Made by a program: the position numbers and the translations under genes. Below, one piece after another: positions 25,301-34,623 of a stretch of 64,000 nucleotides of DNA. Location of the stretch: assembly GCF_032118995.1 (NCBI RefSeq), contig NC_092648.1, positions 20,488,450 to 20,552,449 of the forward strand, written 5' to 3'. The first letter of the stretch is position 1; the number at the start of each line of letters is the position of its first letter. The notes beneath the pieces were generated by a model, which was not told where the DNA came from, did no database searches, and saw nothing but the letters and a program-made list of their open reading frames with translations. This DNA is from Asterias amurensis (lineage: Eukaryota; Echinodermata; Asteroidea; Forcipulatida; Asteriidae).

Positions 25301-25570
25301 GATTGGAACTCCAGCGAATTTGAATCTTCTTTCCAATACCACTTTCCAGTGCTTGGAGTTAGTACCTTGGATTCGAAAAATGACGATACATTTTAGACAA
25401 AACGGCAATGCCAAGACCGCACACACTTTCTTTAGGCACACAAACAAACAAGAACAACATAAAACACGAACGAAACAAACTTTCCTGACTGAGTGAAATC
25501 GAAACGAAAGGTTAATCTAGATATTGAAGAAAATACACACCTCTTCGGTCACAAGCACCGTTTTAGCCAT
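13264..25570 (-). CDS. PPP1R36: Protein phosphatase 1 regulatory subunit 36
   Basis: Coding exons in transcript order: 25541-25570, 25298-25365, 23067-23153, 22591-22727, 21754-21820, 21236-21334, 20530-20670, 19821-19863, 19469-19551, 18410-18559, 17215-17244, 16926-17015, 16550-16609 and 15273-15374. All have GT-AG borders and matching phases, giving 395 codons plus a last exon starting at 13341. Landmarks that match human PPP1R36 from memory are STGKWYWKED, FEMCLYE, LDQFDEFLLGLLNYFSSFFE, LGLGLPDHHHMGCGR, FCVHLVWIVFRRKDYELI, KRPAITQIITQRSPVL and VGIIGEP. Residues 49-53, KNITF, form a PP1-docking RVxF-type motif. The family binds PP1 catalytic subunits and is expressed mainly in testis. The start is the only ATG in exon 1, MAKTVLVTEE. 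The C-terminus is uncertain: direct splicing from exon 14 to 13341 ends SGFEPAPY at 13317. Confidence 0.88.
15527..15796. repeat. Interspersed repeat, copy 1 of 2
   Basis: Shares GTCAAGAAAATAAT and, about 200 bp on, TTTTGAAGATAAG and ACAGGCAGGAATGCA-like blocks with 17922-18133. The two copies lie in neighbouring introns of PPP1R36 in the same orientation. The family is not identified. Confidence 0.5.
16064..16305. repeat. GGGCCC-ended palindromic MITE
   Basis: A full-length copy. The left end reads GCCCAATTTCATAGAACTGC and the right end is near the complement, AGCTCTATGAAATTAGGCCC. The inner arms (AAATTTC, AACAGG, TTGGTTGG) also pair, so nearly the whole element folds back. It lies in a PPP1R36 intron. 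Confidence 0.75.
17922..18133. repeat. Interspersed repeat, copy 2 of 2
   Basis: The counterpart of 15527-15796, ending just before a palindromic MITE at 18161. It is shorter because the central part differs. Confidence 0.5.
18161..18354. repeat. Palindromic MITE with GGATTTCACAAAG ends
   Basis: The same family as 3549-3650 but longer. The ends read GGGTGGATTTCACAAAGAGT and ACTCTTTGTGAAATCGACCC. It lies 56 bp from the PPP1R36 exon at 18410-18559. Confidence 0.7.
18890..19134. repeat. GGGCCC-ended palindromic MITE
   Basis: A full-length copy very close to 16064-16305, with both ends GGGCCCAATTTCATAGAGCT or its complement. Confidence 0.75.
20331..20451. repeat. 121-bp fold-back element
   Basis: The left arm AGCACTTAAAGACT...ATAAAAAAAGTGCATGAGCTT pairs with the right arm CTAAAGCTCATGCAGTTTTTTTAT...AGTCTTTAAAGTGCT. 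It is not related to the other families in the window. Confidence 0.65.
20761..20889. repeat. MITE with AAGCCCGGTTCATACTT ends
   Basis: A 17-bp terminal inverted repeat (AAGCCCGGTTCATACTT). Related copies are at 29008-29165 and 57538-57673, with a fragment at about 48750-48785. Confidence 0.7.
21085..21112. repeat. Fragment of the GGGCCC palindromic family
   Basis: Only the end is left: AGCAGCTCTATGAAATTGGG. Confidence 0.5.
21182..21226. repeat. AAAC microsatellite next to a splice donor
   Basis: About ten copies of CAAA/AAAC end just downstream, in transcript direction, of the donor at 21234-21235 of PPP1R36 exon 6. Confidence 0.8.
22392..22531. repeat. Dispersed GGCACCAAGG repeat
   Basis: A close copy of 7636-7792, sharing the blocks GCATTTTCTCTTTGG, GGGCACCCTATGGGGAAATT and GCACCAAGGCAAT. 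Confidence 0.55.
23321..23386. repeat. 66-bp fold-back
   Basis: TAGTGGCCTGACGTTTTGA and its complement AAAACGTCAGGCCACTA are separated by about 20 bp. It lies in PPP1R36 intron 2. Confidence 0.6.
24588..24962. mobile_element. TTAA-type MITE
   Basis: Begins TTAAAGGCAGTGGACACTAT. It is essentially the inverted counterpart of the copy at 58411-58798, sharing the blocks GTAACGAGTAATGGGGAGAGG, ATAAAACATTGTGAGAAACGG and ACAACTTCGTGTGACAAGGG. The right end is decayed. It sits in PPP1R36 intron 2. Confidence 0.7.
25176..25248 (-). tRNA. tRNA-Val (anticodon UAC)
   Basis: 73 nt with a full cloverleaf. The acceptor GGTTTCG pairs with CGAAGCC (one G-U) and the discriminator base is A. The A box reads TAGTGTAGTGG. 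The anticodon arm is TCTGC-TTTACAC-GCAGA with anticodon TAC at its place, and the T arm is CCCGG-TTCGAGC-CCGGG. Six T residues follow on the minus strand as a pol III terminator. It lies in PPP1R36 intron 2, on the same strand, about 48 nt past the exon 2 donor. Confidence 0.95.
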
Positions 25571-27180
25571 AGCTTCGTTTATGAACAATGCACAGTGTAT
25601 GTTGATAAGACAGACATACTTGGATAACACGACATTTGCAATCAAATTGTACGTAAAATTAATATGATCATTTGGAACTCAGTTCAGTGCATAGATCGTG
25701 TTCATCACCGCCGCTGTGAAATCGTCCACGCTGGTGCCCATCGATAACTGCCCGTTATTCAAAAGTTTTGTGAAGAGTACCAATGAAATCTCCTAGGAAC
25801 AACGCAATCCACATGATGCGCGATGAAGAGATGACACTTCGATAGCTCTGAAAAGTGACGTTAGGGGGGGGGGGCACAAGCAAGGGGGGGGGGGGTGCAC
25901 AATTTTATTATTATTATTATTTTTTTTGGGGGGGGGTGGTTCCCATAAAAGTACCCCCCAAAAAAATGTAGTAGGCCTAAATAAATGAACAAAACAAAAA
26001 AGTCCTCAAGCAAGAAGCATCCGCAAAAAAGAGCAAAAAAGTCTTCCCAGATCCCAACGTAAACAAATAACTTAAAAAGTCTGTGTCGTACGCTATACTC
26101 CGTTAATCATTGAGTCGTACCATCCCACAACATTCCCCCCCCCCACATTGTTATCGTTTTATTTGACATATATAGGCAAAGATGTAGGCCTACATAGAGG
26201 ACGGAGGCAGACGATGGACATTGAATTATGCAGAAACAATATATAAAGCTGCAATTTAGTAGTTCAGATTTGGGCAGCACATGGTACCAATGAATGTTGG
26301 AATTTGACATTCTTTTTTCACAAAATGACAAAAATAGAGGGCGGGGCACACTATCCCCAGAGACACGCCCCGCGTCCCATCACGCGGAGGGTTTTGTTGT
26401 ACATTTTCTAATACAAGCCCCTATTCCTCCAATTTACTTTTAAAAAAATATATAAACACTTATCTGGCCGGAGTGTAAATTACGATGGGGGTGTAAAATT
26501 AATGGAAAAACAGTTTTGTCAACATCGAAATTATCACATCAAAGCGTATAAAGACTTGAGCAATAATCAATGGCGCTTGTAGGGCCGGGGTAAACAAACT
26601 CCCATAGCATCAGTACAACATTAATATTCAAAAATACACAAAAACTACCCAGAAGTCTCTCATCTTTTTACAGTAAAGGGGAAATTATTAATTGACTCTT
26701 GAACTTTAATCCTCAGCTCAATTAAATAGGGGGAGTCCAGTGCTCGACAAGTAATTCCCTCTCTAGGTCAAAACACCCCTACATGTGTAGTTTTTTCCAA
26801 CCGTCCGAGCCAGTCCTATACCTAGCACGGACCAATTTTTAAGGGTTTTGTGAAGTTCTGCAAAGCATAAAGGATATGACTGAAAAAAGTGAATATTGAG
26901 TGGCAATATATCTGGTAGAATAATTCAACCATAGCATCATCTTAATGTGCTTTCTAATATAGATTTATAAAATTGGGGCCTAGTCCAAAGTTAGTGAAAA
27001 CCCTATCATGACCATAAGGGCCAATGAAATCCTCCCCTTGGACAATTTATGCCTTTCTAGACACAGTTTCAAGGCAAATATGATTTGTTTAAAATTCTGA
27101 AATCATAAAAAATTCCAGAGTAATAACTGGTCTGACACAAAGAATAAACCTCAACCTAACACAACATTTTTTAAGTTCAT
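25571..27180. other. 5' flank of PPP1R36
   Basis: Contains the presumed promoter. G-rich low-complexity runs lie at 25866-25937, with T and C runs further on. No exon on either strand was convincing. Confidence 0.4.
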
Positions 27181-27379
27181 GACGGACATCTTTATTGTAC
27201 AAAGCATCCATATCATCAGGTCATGCAAGTTTTTAACCTGCACTGATAACTTTTAAATAAGGTTGTTAAATAAACCAGAAAAGAACATCATTAGAAAGTA
27301 CAGTTTCTACACAAAAATAGTTTACAACTTCAAAACAAGACTCAGTGCAGCATAATGTGGATGGTACAGTCACACATCT

Positions 27380-27552
27380 GAGCCCAACTTCATGAAGCCT
27401 GTTAGCACAATAACTTGCTAAGCAAAGACAAGTTACCAGCCTAACTTACATCAGGTTTACATTGTTGTGACTGGTGCCCACTCAGTTTTTGCTTAGCAAA
27501 GAAATTATTCAAGCAGTATTTTCTGCTAAACAGCTTCATGAAAATGGGCCCT
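27380..27552. repeat. GGGCCC-ended palindromic MITE
   Basis: Ends read GAGCCCAACTTCATGAAGCC and CAGCTTCATGAAAATGGGCC. Confidence 0.65.
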
Positions 27553-29007
27553 GATGGTTCAATCACTGAATACCTTTAACTTCATAGATATTCAATTGGT
27601 GTTAAAAATCCATGATAAAGATATTTGTCAAACTGCTTTTCATAAAGAGATTCCATGTTGAAAACCATTGTGCTTGTCATTTCTGATACCTCATCCATGC
27701 CAAAGTCGATTTGTAGACAGAATTAGACCTCACAAAGCACTTCCTGTCAAACCACTTAGGAGAGCCATTTGCATTAGCCTTTTTGGGGTATTGTGGACAC
27801 TGTATGAGTGCACTGTTTGGTTTTGGTGTCTAAAGACAAATTTACCCAAACCAAATAGTGTCACAGATTATTGTGTCCACTACCTCAAAATGGTTTATAA
27901 GGGTTAGTTAATGCAGAAAGCACTGTGGAAAACATGAGCTGTGGTATATGGTTGGTGCCAGGATGTTTTTTTCCTTCAGTATAGTGGAAAGAATTCTAGA
28001 CAATGAGTTGGTTATCTGTTATAACGAGACCAGTGGTTGAGTACAACTCAAGGTACATCATTTAACAATTGGAAAGCTTTCCAGACTTTACTGACTTGGA
28101 TCCAAAAGCTGCACAATCCTCTCAGCAGAATGTCTGCAGCATGGAGCAATACTTACTCCATGGTCTGCAGAGTCGACTTTCAAGTCTTACATTTTGCTTC
28201 AATTTCCACATTGTTCATTTTAGTTCCATACTATGGAACAAGAGGCAAGGTAGACATCTACGTCAGTGGTATAAAGCAAGGTGTCTTGCGATTGCTGTTG
28301 CAGGCAAAAACTTATCTTAAAATTTGTATATCATCAGGGGTTTTTGCACAAAGGAGGCTCTGTACAAAAGACCTCAGCACCACTTAGGTTTTGTGTGTAC
28401 ATCCGAATAGTAATGAACCACTTTTTCACAGGTGTGTGTTGCAAGGGCTATTTTTTGAAGATGTGAGATTTTTGCACAGCCACAATGAAATGATATTGCT
28501 TAATGAATATACACAATATTGAAAACTGTTTCTTCAAACGATTTTATTCTGCAAGAGTGTTTTGTTTTTCCACAGTACATTCACCAATTACTTCTTCATT
28601 TTCCACAGGAAATCTAGAAAGTACTTGCTTAAGTCAAGTTTAACTTAGAGGAAAGCTTTGATAGAGGACCTTGTTATCTTTGTCTTAAAACAAGTGCAAA
28701 AAGCCTCCATTCCAGCTTATTATGCAACACGAACATAACTTAGTTTTAGTATAGAAAGTACATTTCAAGAAGTAGAAATCCAGAATATTGAATTTTATAT
28801 ACATTTTGTGTTTTTTGTACAACATGGCTTCTTTCAAAGAGCACCCAAAATACAAATTATTTTCTTGGATAAATAAATATAATACATTAACTATACAAGA
28901 GACTTGCCATGTAGTAAATACTACAGAATAGTTAAGTAGATATACCTTGTTAAGAGAGGTCATTACTCACTACGCTGGTTTACCCTGACCCTTATAGCCC
29001 AAAATCC

Positions 29008-29165
29008 ATCCCGGTTCATATTTCCTGTAAATGCAAAGCAAATTGACGCCACAAAAAAGCAGTGAACAATTTGCAAGAGTTGAGCTGTTCTTGCCAAACA
29101 GTTACGACAAAAAAGCAGAATTGTGAAGTCAAATTTGCATTCACAGGAAGTACGAATTGGGCTTT
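29008..29165. repeat. MITE with CCGGTTCATA ends
   Basis: A relative of 20761-20889, with ends CCGGTTCATATTTCCTG and CAGGAAGTACGAATTGGGCT. The two sides are more diverged. Confidence 0.55.
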
Positions 29166-29759
29166 AGCAATTTACTTGCCCAGACCTGACCCACGCTTTT
29201 ACCCCACCTGGGTCCAAAAAAGTAAATATTCATTTGTGAAGCCAGAGTCCTATTTCATACCCTTGAAACATAATCTGATTAATTACTGTATCAGTTTTGT
29301 TTTGATTTGTGTAGATTCTTGGGAAATGTCAGAATGTATGGTCAAACGTGAATATAAAAGTGATTTGTTTTAAACATCTAGTTAGAAATCGAACAAATCA
29401 CTGAAGTGACTTCAGTCAGAGGTATAATTGTTTTAAGCACTTTTGTTCAAGGAGTATCAATACAAATTTTATGATAACACATACCAAATTATGATTGGTA
29501 TCCATTAAAAACTATCCATCAGTAAAAAAATATCAAGATCTTTTGGGACAAAAAAAAGAGAGTGTAAATGTGAAAGGATTATCAAGACAAAATTATTTCA
29601 AGGATTCTTCACAAAGTCGGCCTGAAGTAAAATTTTCCAGACAACTACACGTTGCAAAAGTTGTACATGGCTGATGTTACCTTCAGCAGAGTCTCCCCCT
29701 TAGCCTTTGAGAAAGAATCTGCTGATAAGGCCATTTACAATGTTTGCATTTATACCACA

Positions 29760-29949
29760 GGGCCCAGTTTCTTAAAGCTGTTACTGATTAACAAATTTCT
29801 TTGCTAAGAAAATAATTAAAAAACAGTCAGGCACCAGCCACAACAATGATAACTTAATGTAATGTGGGCTGGTAACCTGTTTCTGCTAAGCAATACTATT
29901 CTGTGCTTAGCAGGTTTTTGTGCTTACAGGCTACATGAAATTGGCCCCA
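29760..29949. repeat. GGGCCC-ended palindromic MITE
   Basis: Ends read GGGCCCAGTTTCTTAAAGCTG and GGCTACATGAAATTGGCCCC. Confidence 0.6.
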
Positions 29950-30209
29950 GGTCATTTGAAGGGATGGATTGTGATGTCCAATCAGAGGGATTAATGGGCT
30001 AAACTTTTTGAGAGATCCCACACACTAGATCATTGTTGAATTAAATTTTGAAAACAAATCTGCGGGAGGCCGACAGAAAGAGAGAATATTGGACTGAACA
30101 CTGTTATTAACAATCTGATCATACAACATTACCGACTTTTAGTATTCTACTTTCATTCCCTCCAGACAGAAATATTTGATCTCCAAATAGAAGAATTCTT
30201 TTCAGGCCA

Positions 30210-30407
30210 GGGCCTAATTTCATAGAGCTGCTTAAGCAGAAAATATTGCTTGACAATTGTCTGCTAAGCAGAAATTAGCAGGATACCAACTGCAAATCGT
30301 ACATGTGACATGAAAGTTTGGCTGGTAACCTTATTCTGGTAAGCAAAGTTTTGTTGTGCTACTAAGCTACTTTTGGCGCTTAAGCAGCTCTATGAAACTG
30401 GGCCCTA
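30210..30407. repeat. GGGCCC-ended palindromic MITE
   Basis: Ends read GGGCCTAATTTCATAGAGCT and AGCTCTATGAAACTGGGCCC. It includes the inner block GGATACCAACTGCAAATCGT shared with 51080 and 31686. Confidence 0.7.
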
Positions 30408-30544
30408 GTGTTACATAAGGGAAGGGATGAGACATTTTCATTTTACACAGGGTATTTTATTTTGTCTGTGGGAATATTTAAAGAATCACCAGGGTCAAGA
30501 ACAGAGGCAATGAAGTCCCTTTTTTGTGCCAACTGAAAACTGTT

Positions 30545-30740
30545 GGCCCAATTTCAGAAAGCTGCTTAAGAACAAAAACCAGCTAAGCACAACAAAATTA
30601 TGCTGATCAGATTAACGTATACCACCCAACCTACCATTTCATATGCACCATTTTTGACTGGTATCACTGCTAAATTTAGGCTCAGCAGATAAATTGTTCA
30701 GCAAAATTGCCTGTTTGAGCAGCTCTATGAAATCGGGCTC
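30545..30740. repeat. GGGCCC-ended palindromic MITE
   Basis: Ends read GGCCCAATTTCAGAAAGCTG and AGCAGCTCTATGAAATCGGG. Confidence 0.65.
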
Positions 30741-31539
30741 ATGTTGTTTGTCTTTGTTCTAAAGATGATTTCATTGCATCTATACCACACATCTAACGAC
30801 TTTTAAGTACACAACAACTTGGGGTGAAGTTTTTGTTGGCATCGTCAGAGTCCGCAGGGATCAGTCCTTGGCATTCAACAGTACAAGGCTTGATACACAA
30901 TAGAAACTATACAGAAACACGATATGCTTTAAGCAGTACACAAGGACTATCGACAAGACAGAAAATAAAATGTAGATAACAATGTACAATATTACTTTAC
31001 AAATGTACACTCACAAAAATAACTCACTGTTGAACAAAGCACAGTGAACGTTGGCACCATTAAAAAGCGAAGAAAATACCCACCAATTAAAATAAAGTAA
31101 GATTTACGGTAGATATACATGTACACTGCTTTTATACGTTGGTAATTTTTAACTTACAATAAATGCCTCAAATGAGGCCTAGTCAAAAGTTGTATTTACA
31201 CAGAAAGTAAATAATATATATTTATGTACAGAAATATTCTTTATCTTTGGGTATCTGAACGATAAAATTCAAAGTCGTATAGCTTAAATTAAAAAAACAA
31301 TCATTGGTTTCAAGTTAGCGTTTACTTCATAACGTACATGTATATCTACACTGAATTAATAATCATACAAAAATATGATAGTAAAACTGGAGTAGTGGAT
31401 CTGTAAAATACATTGGCACTATCAAAAACGTCTTTTAGGTTCCCGCAAGTGGTGTGAAGACTTTTTGGGGATTTCGAATTTAAAGGACTGTGTGAGTTGG
31501 CACCTATCAGATGCAGGAACCCACAAATATAACCCCAAG

Positions 31540-31800
31540 GGTCGATAACACAAAGATACTCCTAACGTAGGATTAATCCTAGGACTCTTTAGGAGTTATT
31601 AGAAATTTAAGGGCTAGTCCTAACTCGAGATAAGACTAGTCTTTACTCTTTGTGAAATCCACCCCTGGTCCTTCTCGGAACCCCAGGGTCCAATTTCATA
31701 CAGCTGCTCAAGCAATTTGTTTAACAATTTTATGCTAAGCAAAAACTAGCAGAATACCAGTCATAGATTGTATACTTGACATGGTATTTTTGCTTGTATA
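31540..31800. repeat. Two adjacent MITE copies
   Basis: 31540-31666 is a copy of the GGATTTCACAAAG family. From 31686 to about 31800 lies one half of a GGGCCC-family copy (CCAATTTCATACAGCTGCTC onward) that lacks its other end. Confidence 0.6.
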
Positions 31801-32074
31801 CCTAGTTCTACCGGAAAATTCCCTTTTAACGATGTTTTGCATCTTAAAGGTAGGGTCATACTTGAGCTTCACATTGAATTTCTTTGGCTTAGAAATGCTT
31901 CAGGAAAAAAATCCTGAGTAATAATCAAAATGAAAAAAGACATGTCATAAATGTGTATCAAAAAATTTGACAATTCTGTTTTATGTTGACTACATCTCTG
32001 TATAAAACTATAAGGTTTAAAATTATCGGGGTTGAGTAATTTAATTCTTGACACTCCGTGGCAGTGATTAAATG

Positions 32075-34623
32075 TTAAGATTCTGTAGGAGTTGCATAGC
32101 CTGAATGAAAGCTGTCTTCTGATGAATCTTGAGCCGATAGCTCCGATCTAGCATCGGTGTAGTTGCTCTCACATGAGGTAGCTCTCTTTAGCTGGTCCGA
32201 GCTTGTAACAGCCTCTAACATCAAGGGACTGCTGTTGGACCTGGATTTGGGATGAGAACTCTCGCCATCAACCTCTTGACTTTCCTCGATGGTTGGGATT
32301 GGAGTTTCCTCCGACGAAACTGGAGTTTCCTCCGACGGGACTAGAGTTTCGTCCAATGAGACTAGAGTTTCCTCAGACAGGAGGAGAGTTTCCTCTGGCG
32401 AGGGTGGAGTTTCCTCCGACGGGACTAGAGTTTCCTCCAAAGAGACAAGAGTTTCGTCCAATGAGACTAGAGTTTCCTCAGACAGGAGGAGAGTTTCCTC
32501 TGACGAGAGTGGAGTTTCCTCCGACGGGAGTAAAGTTTCCTCTGACAGTGACTTGTTCTCCTCTGCTTTGCTGTGCTTTTCTGCATCAATCTCTTTCTTA
32601 GGGTCGGCGCAGGTTCTGCGTACAGGCTTAGAGACGGCCTTTTCAAGCTCTTGAAAGCGTTCTTTGAGTGATCGAAAGAGGATGGGCTCCTTACTCTCTG
32701 CTGTTTCATTGTTAGAGGAGGAGTTCGTGGAGGATGTTTCAGTTGAATCAAGGTGGAGGTTTACCCTGGGAACATGGACAGGCGAGGTATTTGTGCTGCT
32801 CTGTGCACTGCTAGCATAGCTACTCATACAATCAGGCTCTTCTGATGCGCTACAGTAAGACGCCGTATCAGAATGGTAGAGCTCCACGTAGTTTCCTTCG
32901 CTCTTATGGTATCTCCTCTGGATTGGTCTTGATACCCATTCCTGTAGTTCCTGTCTCCTCTCCCGGAGTGACTTCATTGAGGTATCGACCTGTTGATTAG
33001 ACTGTTTGTGGAACTCTGCATTCTGCCTGATGGATTGTAGCCGCTCCTGTATCCCCATCACTGTTGGAGTCACCGCTTTGGATTCCTTTTTGAGGGATTT
33101 GGGCTTCTCAAATCTCCTCACAACATCACGTACTGAACGTCTGTTGCGAGCACTACGACTGAATGTTGAGGTCGGTGTGTCTTGGGTCTTTTCCTCCTCT
33201 GATGATGATCCTGTTGCTGTCACTGGGACGGCATGAAAGACGGAATCTGAGATATACCTCGCCCTTCTAGATGGTGCCTGCCATTTTTCATTCTCCGTCA
33301 TCGCTCTCTGGAAAGTTTCAAATCTACTGGTGACTTTTGTTACCCTTTTGCTTCTCACTACAACATCCACACCCTTATCGTCCTTTGCAGAGGAAACATC
33401 TCCAAAAGCAGAATCAGTCAGCTCCAAGCATGAGTCACTACTTGACTGTCTTGTCACAATCAATTTTGGACTTTCCTTGGCCTTTCGGCTAAACTCACGA
33501 GCAAGCTTGTTGACTGTTTTAGTACGTGGTTTAACTTTAGGTTGAACAACTATCTTTTGTTTTGGTTCTTCCATTGGCGGAGGCTCTATGATGGTTCTCT
33601 CCTCCATTGACTCAGTTCCAGCTGAAATAGTATTTGCTGTACTTTCTGTTCCATCCTTTGACGATTCGCTTTCGTCCTCATCTTTATTTTCAGAGAGATC
33701 AAGTTGAGAATACTTTTCTCCCAACAATTTGAAGGCATTGTTGACAGACTCCAAAAGGTTCTCATTTGAAGAGAAAGTAGAGGATTCCTCCGACACTGCT
33801 TGAGGTGATTCCGGTGTATGAGGATGCTCAGTGTAGGTTGGGATACAACAGACAGACCTGCTTCTGTCCTCACATGCGCTGGTCTCTAGCATATTAGGAT
33901 CTGAGCGAGATCTACTGTACATCTCACTGACTGCTGCCAACATCTGTCTGTCCTCACTGTTGCAGCGGGAGAGGGGCATTCTCTGATGTGGCGTATGCAT
34001 TGCGGCGTCAGCACTAAAAGGCCGATTGCCATACGATACACTCCTGCTCCTCATGTGAGGGCCAAGAGACATAGGAATCCACACATCCCCGTTCTTACGA
34101 GCACCCAGAGGTCGGTAGCCTTTGATGTTTGAATGACGAAGCTTGAAAGGTTCCGATGGTGAAAACTTTTTAATGTATGAAGGCAATGTCTCTAAGTCTA
34201 CAGCGTCTTCATGTCCAACAGCAGCATTGTCAACTGTTTCTGGCAATGTCTCTAAGGCTTCCAACTCATCTGGGCTGTCTGCGCCTTCCACAACTTCCAC
34301 GATGGCATTGTCCTCATCCTCTTCACTATCATCCAATCCAAGACGCTTCCGAACGGGATCAATCTTCTTAGATAAGTCCTCAGAGGTCTTATTGCCCCGA
34401 TCAGGACGTCTGCTAGAGCCACTACCGTCCTTATCACCCTCAACTGCAGCATGTTCGGACAGCGTCATGCTGCCGATTCCAGAGTCTCTGTTTGACTCTC
34501 TCTTCCGGGTTAAGTTGCTTCTCTCCATCATGGCTCTGTCTCTTTCTTCATCACTGTGTGTGCTGGACACGTTGCCGTCAAACTCGATGCTGTTACGGCT
34601 TAGTCTTTGGCTAAGGTTGTTGG
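32075..34623 (-). other. Large last exon of the PLEKHG gene, disordered C-terminal tail
   Basis: 2549 nt encoding 848 residues after the split codon. The tail is Ser/Glu/Lys-rich and looks disordered. It has short basic and RS-rich clusters (MRSRSVSYG, RSRSDPNM), four similar blocks resembling VRRFEKPKSL and LRERRQELQEWVSRPI/LKERFQELEKAVSKPV, and an acidic heptad array. The end reads SEDSFHSGYATPTES. A block repeated twice, with the pattern L(R/K)ER(R/F)QELE/Q followed by VS(R/K)P(I/V)(R)R, may be a short helical binding motif. The acceptor at 34624 follows a clear pyrimidine-rich tract. Confidence 0.85.

Larger units (their letters stand above)
27181..32074 (-). other. Region downstream of the PLEKHG gene, presumed long 3' UTR plus intergenic
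   Basis: Minus-strand AATAAA signals are near 30457, 28543 and 27188, so the 3' UTR could be 1.6 to 4.9 kb long. I cannot say which is used. Open frames here (for example 28037-28387 on +) look like chance. Six palindromic element copies of three families lie in it. Confidence 0.4.

Noticed and set aside
28037-28387. 116-codon plus-strand frame antisense to the PLEKHG downstream region
   Set aside because: Two overlapping plus frames are open, no homology is recognised and the region looks untranslated.
29062-29373. 103-codon plus-strand frame
   Set aside because: It overlaps a palindromic element of the CCGGTTCATA family and has no other support.
32289-32654. Plus-strand frame of 121 codons with repeated VSSDET-like units
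   Set aside because: It is the mirror of the 21-bp minisatellite in the PLEKHG last exon. A unit divisible by three keeps the other strand open.
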